Positions 33,541 to 40,800 of a stretch of DNA of 64,000 nucleotides are shown one piece after another. The stretch is from an uncultured Paracoccaceae bacterium (GTDB lineage: Bacteria > Pseudomonadota > Alphaproteobacteria > Rhodobacterales > Rhodobacteraceae). A program made the translations under genes and the position numbers. The stretch is taken from the NCBI GenBank assembly GCA_947501555.1, contig CANMWG010000001.1, positions 1,612,001-1,676,000 of the forward strand, in the 5' to 3' direction. The stretch's first letter is position 1. The number at the start of each line of letters is the position of its first letter. The notes beneath the pieces are model-generated. The model was not told where the DNA came from. It saw only the letters and a program-made list of their open reading frames with translations, and made no database searches.

Positions 33541-33680
33541 CCTGGCAACAAGGGCTGGATGAAACATGGGGGAGGTGCTCTACCATCTGAGCTACATCGC
33601 TCCGGTTGTCCCGGTTGCGATGGCGGGGCTCGAACCCGCGACATCATCCGTGCATGTAGTTCCATCGGCATTTGCCAAGG
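33541..33680 (-). ncRNA. Y RNA-like unit 2 with tRNA-like module
   Basis: Outer helix CCTTGGCAA/TTGCCAGG (one bulged T), internal loop ATGC/CTTG, inner helix GATGGAAC/GTTTCATC. The module has T arm GCGGG-TTCGAGC-CCCGC, an acceptor-like stem CATCGC/GCGATG extended by CCGG/CCGG around GACAA, and D arm TAGCTCAGATGGTAGAGC. Confidence 0.78.
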
Positions 33681-33695
33681 TGTTTGTCTGTCGGT

Positions 33696-33825
33696 CCCGG
33701 CGACAAGGGTGGGTGAAACATTTTTCGCGCGTCTACCATTTCCGCCACATGGCCGAAGCCACGACAGGATTCGAACCTGCAATGTACGAGCATTTGAAGC
33801 TGTAGTTCCACCAGCATTCGCCGGG
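33696..33825 (-). ncRNA. Y RNA-like unit 1 with tRNA-like module (class II type)
   Basis: Outer helix CCCGGCGA/TCGCCGGG (perfect 8 bp), internal loop ATGC/CTTG, inner helix GGTGGAAC/GTTTCACC. The module has a variable-arm-like hairpin AATG-CTCGTA-CATT, T arm GCAGG-TTCGAAT-CCTGT, closed acceptor-like stem CGTGGC-TTCG-GCCATG, and a Leu-type D arm TGGCGGAAATGGTAGACGCG. It is the unit nearest rsr. The CGAA and CUUG strands recall the Ro60-binding stem of animal Y RNAs. Confidence 0.8.
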
Positions 33826-33934
33826 GTGTGTTCCTTTCATTTCAATCGGCGTCCTACGATCATTTGGACGACAAGACGTTTCGCCGGGGCGTGACGTAAC
33901 CCACGCATTTCCGAGAGTTTCTATTCCTTTGGTT

Positions 33935-33958
33935 GGGCCAGGCGTTTCCGCCTGACCC
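33935..33958 (-). other. GAAA-tetraloop hairpin just after rsr
   Basis: GGGTCAGGCG and CGCCTGGCCC form a 10-bp stem (one G-U) closed by GAAA, starting 6 bases after the rsr stop. There is no T run, so it is more likely an mRNA stabiliser or processing boundary between rsr mRNA and the RNA array than a terminator. Confidence 0.6.
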
Positions 33959-33964
33959 GCTACT

Positions 33965-35521
33965 TTAGACTTCGACAGCCTCGATCTGACCAACCCAGTG
34001 GTCTGGGCCCATCTCGCCGCTCGCAAAAGCTGCGATCTGGTCAAATACCGTGTCCGAGAACCCGCCGATGTTCAGAACATCGGCCCGTTCCTTGGCCTGG
34101 GTCGTCCCATAAGGGGCGATGTCGATGCAGACCAATTTGGCCTTTGGGTTCCGCTGCTTCAGCTTCTCCCAAGCACGCATCATCACCGTCCCGTTGTTGC
34201 CATAGGCGGCATGCGCCCAGGACTGGTTGTCCGAAACGATGATCACCAGATCAGGAGCACGCCCCTTGGCCAGCAACCATTCCAGCGGTGCCGCACAGTT
34301 GGTCCCGCCGCCCCACTTCTCTGCCAAACGCGCGGCGTTTGTCATGATCGTGTCGCGTGGTTCCAGCCGCACATCACGGACCTTCACCTCAAACGGCAGA
34401 ACCGTTGCGGAGGGGTTGCGCCGCAGCACAGCCGCCGAGACAAGCCCGGCCACATCAACGAACCGCGTCGCTGTGGTAGCCCCTTTACGGTAGCCAGTCA
34501 CAGCGCCGGACATGGACCCCGAAACATCTGGGGCAACCACAACCTGACCGCGCAGCTTTGGTACGTTTTGCACCGAAAGCTCCATCGCGTCATGCAGTGC
34601 CGACTGGATCTGCGCAGGCATATCCGAAGACATCGCCTGATAGGCCGTCATCAGCTGGTACGGGAAGACCCGCGCCTTAGCGATCAGCTCTGGGTTCCGC
34701 AAACGATCCGCAATCAGCTTGCGCATCTTCGGCAAAGCCAGAACCCCATGCCGCTGAAACGTGTTCAGGTTCATACGGGTCATCTGCCAGGATGACTTTT
34801 CAGCGATCCCTGTCCATTGTTTCGTGGACAGCTCAAGCTGTGTCAGCATCTGGAACGGAACATCAGGCACACGCCCACGCCCCGTTTTCTTGAACCGCAT
34901 GTAGTCCTGAACTGCCGCAGGCAGCATGTCTACATCGCAAGGCTTCCCGATGATCCAGGCGAACAAGGCCGCGCGGGCTTTGCTGTCTGGTTTCGGGTGA
35001 ACCATCTTGATCACATCCGCCAGCGACGGATCGTTCCCGACATTGGCCTGCAGGATCGCCCGGTCGGACGCACCTATCAGCCAATTCGCAACCATCCGCT
35101 TTGGTGCAGAGCCCAGCGATTTCCGCCCGGTCTGCCCAGACCGCATGATCTGAACGAAGGTCCGCAGCATCTTGCCGTTGTCCACAACGCGGCCGAAGAC
35201 GCGCTGGAACAGGATCGGATCGCGCGCCGACAGAACCGCCAGCAACAGCGCGGGCATGTCTTTCATATGCCCCTTCTGCCGCGTGTAGATTGCCGCCTTC
35301 GCCAGGAAGGACGGATCAACCTTATTCGCCAGTTCAAGTACGCGCTGCAGCTCCTGCATCGGATCTTGATAGAATGTCTGCCCGAACGTGCCGGTCATCG
35401 CCAGCTGCGTCAGGGCATGTGCATCGTCATATGCGTAGGCCGGAGCCCCCGCCAAGTTTGTGGCGCGAGCCGCCGGAAGCAACCGGCCTTTCATCGATGC
35501 AAACACGGATTTGTTTGCCAT
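33965..35521 (-). CDS. rsr: Ro60-like TROVE-VWA RNA-binding protein Rsr
   Basis: This 518-residue bacterial Ro60 orthologue would bind Y RNAs and misfolded or fragmented RNAs. Residues 20-310 form the helical TROVE ring (ALTQLAMTGTFGQTFY, YTRQKGHMKDMPALLLA, FVQIMRSGQTGRKSLG). Residues 335-518 form a VWA domain with MIDAS VVAPDVSGSMSG and later VSDNQSW. The length fits the family (510-540). It is the first gene of the operon with the Y-like RNA array, kptA and rtcB, and diverges from rtcR. An AGAAGGACG ribosome site precedes the ATG. The pairing of Rsr with neighbouring Y RNAs is the known arrangement in other bacteria. Confidence 0.94.
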   Translation of the reverse strand: MANKSVFASMKGRLLPAARATNLAGAPAYAYDDAHALTQLAMTGTFGQTFYQDPMQELQRVLELANKVDPSFLAKAAIYTRQKGHMKDMPALLLAVLSARDPILFQRVFGRVVDNGKMLRTFVQIMRSGQTGRKSLGSAPKRMVANWLIGASDRAILQANVGNDPSLADVIKMVHPKPDSKARAALFAWIIGKPCDVDMLPAAVQDYMRFKKTGRGRVPDVPFQMLTQLELSTKQWTGIAEKSSWQMTRMNLNTFQRHGVLALPKMRKLIADRLRNPELIAKARVFPYQLMTAYQAMSSDMPAQIQSALHDAMELSVQNVPKLRGQVVVAPDVSGSMSGAVTGYRKGATTATRFVDVAGLVSAAVLRRNPSATVLPFEVKVRDVRLEPRDTIMTNAARLAEKWGGGTNCAAPLEWLLAKGRAPDLVIIVSDNQSWAHAAYGNNGTVMMRAWEKLKQRNPKAKLVCIDIAPYGTTQAKERADVLNIGGFSDTVFDQIAAFASGEMGPDHWVGQIEAVEV

Positions 35522-35697
35522 TGTCTTCGTCCTTCTTAACGTTTGGTGAGGCTGTTTTCGCTGATTGCGTGGCGATCACGAAGAAAAAATGATTTTCGGA
35601 TAAGTGCATGTTTTTATTTGAGTATTTTTTGAAATAAGAGATTGGGAAGAAAAATTATGATTTGCATGTATCGTATTTTATCCGTATGGATAGCTCT
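35522..35697. promoter_or_regulatory. Divergent rsr / rtcR promoter region
   Basis: This 176-bp AT-rich region separates the two start codons and must contain the rsr operon promoter and the RtcR-binding site. I looked for a sigma-54 pair (TGGCAC, five bases, TTGC) toward rsr and found no good match, which fits with the altered GAFTGA loop of RtcR but does not prove it. Confidence 0.5.
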
Positions 35698-37272
35698 ATG
35701 AAAAGAAACGTGGTCATCGGTTTTTTGGGAACGAATCTGGATGCGGGCAAACGCCGCCGTTGGCGCCCCTCTGTCCAGATCAACGACCATCCGGATTTAC
35801 CAATTGATCGCCTTGAATTGATCCATGACCGGCGCTGGACAGGGCTGGCGACCAAGATCAGGGCGGAAGTGCGCGACCGCAATCCGCAGACCGAAGTGTT
35901 GTTGCATCAGATCGATATTTCCAATCCGTGGGACTTCGAGGAAATGTATGGTGCGATGTTCGACTTTGCCCGCGACTACGGCTTTGACGAAGAGCGTGAA
36001 GATTACCACGTGCATCTGACCACCGGCACCCATGTGGCCCAGATCTGCTGGTTCCTGCTGACCGAGGCGCGCCATATCCCGGCAAAACTGGTACAAACCG
36101 GCCCGCCGCGCGGCGAAGACCCGGGCCCGGGCACATTGCAGATCGTGGATCTGGACCTGTCCAAATACAACGCATTGCAGCAGCGGTTCGATCTGGTCAC
36201 CAAGGAATACAACACCCTCCTGAAGGGCGGTATCAATACACGCAACGCAGCCTTCAATGCGATGATCGACCGGGTAGAAGTGGTGACCTCGAACTCAGAC
36301 GCCCCCTTGCTTTTGATGGGGCCGACCGGGGCAGGCAAATCTGATCTTGCCGAACGGGTATACGAACTCAAGCTGCAACGGCGCCGTATCAAAGGGCGTT
36401 TGGTGCATGTGAATTGTTCAACCCTAAAAGGGGAACGCGCGATGTCGACGTTGTTCGGGCATCGTCGTCAAGCGATCCCTGGGGCGGGTGCTGACAGACG
36501 CGGTTTGCTGCAAGAGGCAGATGGCGGCGTCCTCTTTCTGGATGAAATTGACGAGTTGGGCTTAGATGAGCAGGCCATGATCCTACATGCGATTGAAACC
36601 GGTAAATATTTTCCGCTTGGCTCCGACTACGAGGTCACCAGCCGTTTTCACTTGATCGCAGGCGCGGGCAAAAACCTTGCTGAAATGGTTGCCGATCAAC
36701 GTTTTCGGGCGGATCTGTTCGCGCGGCTGAACCTCTGGACGTTTAAATTGCCGGCCCTTCGTGATCGCCCCGAGGATATCGCGCCTAACATTGCGTTTGA
36801 GCTTGATCGCATGGAAAAGTTGCTTGGTAGCCGCATCGCATTCAATGCTGATGCGCAGGCTGCTTACCACAAATTCGCGACAGACCCTGGGACGCATTGG
36901 CCCGGCAACTTTCGAGACCTCAGCGCATCAATCCAGCGGATGTGCACGCTTGCCCCACGCGGGCGGATCACTCACACGATGGTCACCTCCGAGATCGAGA
37001 CCCTAAAAACAACGTGGCATCAAGCAAGCAACGATCCTGACATGCAAATCCTCACAACCTATATTGGCGAAGCGGCCGCGCGCATTGATGAATTCGATCG
37101 CGTTCAATTGGCCGCCGTGATCCGCGTTTGCCGGGAAAGCGCCAGCCTGAGTGCAGCAGGCAGACGCCTTTTTGCAGCGTCCAGGGCTGCAAAAGAAAGC
37201 CGAAATGACGCGGATCGGTTGCGCAAATATCTTGCCAAGTTCGGGCTGGATTGGGGAAGTTGTCAGATCTGA
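35698..37272 (+). CDS. rtcR: RNA repair operon activator RtcR (CARF + AAA+)
   Basis: RtcR senses damaged RNA ends through a CARF-type N-terminal domain and activates the rtc operon. The 524-residue protein begins MKRNVVIGFLGTNLDAGKR. It has the CARF ligand motif HVHLTTGTHVAQICWFLLTEAR (residues 104-125), Walker A GPTGAGKS (208-215), Walker B GVLFLDEI (277-284), and a C-terminal helix-turn-helix region ending in SASLSAAGRRLFAASR. In the sigma-54 contact loop, where E. coli RtcR has GAFTGA, this protein has QAIPGA (258-263). I chose the ATG at 35698 by homology; in-frame ATGs at 35662 and 35686 are unlikely. Confidence 0.93.
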   Translation: MKRNVVIGFLGTNLDAGKRRRWRPSVQINDHPDLPIDRLELIHDRRWTGLATKIRAEVRDRNPQTEVLLHQIDISNPWDFEEMYGAMFDFARDYGFDEEREDYHVHLTTGTHVAQICWFLLTEARHIPAKLVQTGPPRGEDPGPGTLQIVDLDLSKYNALQQRFDLVTKEYNTLLKGGINTRNAAFNAMIDRVEVVTSNSDAPLLLMGPTGAGKSDLAERVYELKLQRRRIKGRLVHVNCSTLKGERAMSTLFGHRRQAIPGAGADRRGLLQEADGGVLFLDEIDELGLDEQAMILHAIETGKYFPLGSDYEVTSRFHLIAGAGKNLAEMVADQRFRADLFARLNLWTFKLPALRDRPEDIAPNIAFELDRMEKLLGSRIAFNADAQAAYHKFATDPGTHWPGNFRDLSASIQRMCTLAPRGRITHTMVTSEIETLKTTWHQASNDPDMQILTTYIGEAAARIDEFDRVQLAAVIRVCRESASLSAAGRRLFAASRAAKESRNDADRLRKYLAKFGLDWGSCQI

Positions 37273-37877
37273 CCGTTTTTGGGGCAAGGGCGTGTTAGGT
37301 TTTGGCTACGCGAGTTTCCGCGGCAAGCCAGACTTCCAAAAGCTCTAAGGCGGGCAGACGACACACCGCGTGGTGATTCTCAGTTTCGAACACAAAGCAT
37401 GCGAATCAATGACTTATAAGACGGTCCCTAGAGGCGCGCATCCATCCCAACACCCGACTTCTTCAATGAAATAAGGTGTGCCAGACCAGCTCCTGATCCG
37501 ACAGATATTAGCGCAAAAATGTCCAGTGGCGGGTATCGGATTTTCGACCGCGTTGCGCGCAGCGTTTTCCGACTTTGGAAAACGGTCACCGGTTGCGGAT
37601 GGTGCTGCAAAATGCCGCTTATCATAGGAGGAAATACGCCTATACTCTTGAACGAAAAGGTTTCAAAAAATCATTAAATATCTGTTTTAAAAAAATAAAT
37701 TACGACGCAACCATACATGAGTGGGAATTTGCCGACGACACCCTGTGCAACTTCTCTCAAATCCGGGGCTAGTATACCAGTTGAGGTGTGGGGTGAAATG
37801 CGTCGTGGTTATCTGTGAAATAGCTGATTGGTTTTGACCGTCGCAAAAGCCGAGAATTTCATATTTAGGAGCCGAAG
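37273..37877. other. Gene-free region upstream of the GH5 protein
   Basis: No convincing gene lies in these 605 bases. A perfect inverted repeat CGTTTTCC/GGAAAACG is found at 37563-37584, and the ribosome site AGGAGCC stands directly before the next ATG. The promoter of the large GH5 gene should be here. A 65-codon frame at 37575 has no ribosome site and no recognisable content. Confidence 0.5.
37563..37584. promoter_or_regulatory. Inverted repeat, candidate operator upstream of the GH5 gene
   Basis: CGTTTTCC and GGAAAACG are perfect 8-bp arms around GACTTT, 290 bases before the start of the large GH5 gene. The shape (8-6-8) suits a dimeric regulator; no regulator gene adjoins it. Confidence 0.4.
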
Positions 37878-40800
37878 ATGAATGATATGGACATGAGTGG
37901 GTATGACACCGAGACAGGTGCAACCACAACATCCAGCGCAGCAACGCTGTTAGCAGATGGGGGGACTGTTTATTACGTTGGATCGACCACCGTCGTGACA
38001 GACTTTAACCCTGCGACAGATATGCTCGATTTGGGCTCTGATTCCATTCACAATCAATTCCCGGTCGATACCCCCGAGGGATTGATGTTCCTGCATATGT
38101 TCGACGACAGCAAATCCCTGTTGCTTGAGGGCGTGTATCTCGAAGATCTGACTGCCGCGAATTTTGCTCCTGTTGCGGATGCCCACCTACAGCAAGACCT
38201 CAGCGCCGCATTGGCTTGGGAAAACGGGACCGGCCTTGTCCGTGAAAACACTGTTTACGTCCGCTCTCACGAAGAGGGTCTGGAAGAAATCGTCGATTTC
38301 AACCCGGCGACTGACAAGATCAGCATGTTCTATCTCAGCGTTCGTGGGGATGGCCAGCTGAACTTCTCTGTGGAAGAAACCGCCGAAGGTGTCCGCTTCT
38401 TCAGCCCGATTACCGGCCAAAGCCTCACACTGCGCGACACAACATTCGACGATCTGGACAGCTCGCATTTTGAGTGGCGCGCCAACCAGCTTGAAGACAA
38501 TGTCGCCGGTCGCATGGGTCTGTCAGACGCCATCGATGGGTTTGAATATGTGACCGAAAACATCTTCAGCGGGAAAAGTGTTGAGATGGCAGGCCTCGTT
38601 GATCGCGCGCCCTACCATAGCCAGCCAGACTACACTGGCACGCCCATCGGTTCCGATGGCACTGACGATGACGGCGATACCGGCGGTGGCGACGACGACG
38701 GCGACACTGGTGGTGGTGATGACGACGGCGACACCGGCGGTGGTGACGACGATGGTGACACTGGTGGTGGTGATGACGACGGCGACACCGATGGCGGTGA
38801 CGACGGCGATACCGACACACCAGACACCGTCGCAGGCTTCGATCCAGTCATTCAATCCGCATGGGATTCAGGCTATGTTGTTGAAACCAGCTTTACGCCG
38901 GAAGAGTCGGTTGATGGTTGGACGGTTCAGCTGCGGATCACAGGTGAAATCACCAACATCTGGAACGCCGATATTCTGTCCGTGGATGGTGACATCTACA
39001 CGATTACAGCCAAGGATTATAACGCGAGCGTCGCAGCAGGTCAGACAATTAGCTTTGGTTTTCAAGCCAATGGTAGTGATGCCTCGGTTGAGGTCATCGG
39101 CCAAGATGACACCGGTGACACTGACGACGGTGATACAGACACCCCACCAATCGGTGTGACGGTGACTGGCGGCTCAACCACCGAAGGCGACCCCGGAGAA
39201 GATCACGTCCATGACGATGGCACCACACATGTCCATGATGACGGCCACAGGTTCATCATCTTTGAGGTCACGCTGGACGAACCGGCCACCGAAGAGGTGA
39301 CGCTGACCTACACCACAGCGGACGGTACTGCGGTTGCAGATACCACCAGTGACGTTGCATGGGACTACCATGAAACCACAGGAACGCTTGTCTTTGCCGC
39401 CGGTGAGCAAACACAAATCGTGACTGTCATGGTCCACCCAGATACCATCGTTGAAGACACTGAAACTTTCACCTTCGAAGTCTCAGGCGAGAACATCACC
39501 GGACAGCTTGAGGCGACCGGCACGATCATCGACAACGACGTTGAAGACCCAGACGGCGGATCGGATGATGACGACGACGACGATGATGATGGCGACAACG
39601 GTGGCATGGACGGCGGCGACGACGGTGGCGACGGCGACGGTGATACAGTCACTGAAGGCGGCGATATTCTGAACGGTCCATTGTCCACAGTTGGCACTGA
39701 CATTGTTGATGCTGACGGTGCGAAGGTTGACCTGAAAGGTGTGAACTGGTTCGGCTTTGAAACCGATGTTGGCGCCCCGCACGGTCTCTGGGCCCGCAAC
39801 ATGGAAGACATGTTGGATGAAATCGCTGATTTCGGTTTCAACATGATCCGTTTGCCATTCGCAGGCGAACTGGCCACAAACGGCGGCTTGGCAAGCAGCA
39901 TTAATACGGCTGAGAACCCTGAGCTGGCTGGTCTGACCTCGCTTGAAGTGATGGGTGAGTTCCTGGATGCGGCCGCAGAACGTGGGATCGGTGTGCTTCT
40001 CGATATGCACCGGACAACGCCGGGGAATGGACCAGAAGATGGCGGCACAATTCCTGACGTTGATGTCTTCCTGGAACAATGGGCCGCGATGGCTGACATG
40101 TTTGGGGATCACCCAGCGGTCATCGGCTTTGATCTGTACAATGAACCACATGGCTATGAATGGGACGAATGGGCCAGCATCGCCGAGCAAGCGGGGAATA
40201 TGCTGCTTGAAAGCCATCCGGATGAGCTGATCATCGTGGAAGGTGTCGAAACTTACCAAGGCGAAAGCCACTGGTGGGGCGGCAACCTACAAGGTGTGGC
40301 AGATCGCCCGGTTGAGCTGGATGTGGATAACAAGCTGGTCTATTCACCGCATGAATACGCCACATCAGTCTTTGAGCAGCCTTACTTTACCGAAGCAGGC
40401 TACGATCCTGAAACAACCCTGCCACAGATCTTCTCAGAGAACTGGGGGTTCATCGAAGAGCAAGGCATCGCGCCGCTGTTGGTCGGTGAATTTGGATCTA
40501 CCTTCGAAAGCACCATCGATCAGGAATGGGGTCCGGTTCTGGCAGAATACCTACTGGACAATGACATCGACTGGTCCGTCTGGTCTTGGAACCCGAACTC
40601 TGGTGACACCGGTGGTGTTGTGCTGGACGATTGGGAAACTGCACGTGAAGAAGCGTTTACCTTCCTGCTCGACATGCTGCTGGCCGAAGCGCCCGACGGC
40701 ACCGTCGACGACGGTGGTGACGGCGATGGCATGGGCGACGATGGCGGTGATGACGACGGCATGGGTGACGATGGTGGCGACACTGACGACACCCCGGTCA

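Noticed and set aside
33383..33680. Reading each 5' half plus the next 3' half as tRNAs with long introns in the anticodon loop.
   Set aside because: The acceptor strands of such pairs do not match (for example AGCGATG with ATGCGAA), whereas the permuted pairing within each unit fits 5-7 bp and the conserved stem covaries.
33336..33782. Long reading frames on both strands across the array between rsr and kptA, with repeated peptide-like patterns.
   Set aside because: The repetition comes from conserved RNA stems and tRNA arms; frames have no ribosome sites and cross intact tRNA genes, so they are not proteins.
32329..33825. Possible CRISPR array, because similar segments recur about every 130-150 bases.
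   Set aside because: Recurring parts are not identical, come as complementary strand pairs, and the intervals contain tRNA T and D arms. No cas genes are nearby.
35522..35697. A sigma-54 promoter for the rsr operon.
   Set aside because: No TGGCAC-N5-TTGC-like pair with correct spacing was found by eye on the minus strand; a computed matrix search could still find a weak site.
37575..37772. A 65-codon frame before the GH5 gene.
   Set aside because: It has no ribosome site and unlikely composition, and lies in what should be the promoter region.
38523..38855. Val/Ile/Thr-rich or Ser/Pro-rich antisense frames in the GH5 linker.
   Set aside because: They arise from the reverse complement of GAC/GGC/ACC repeats and are not genes.
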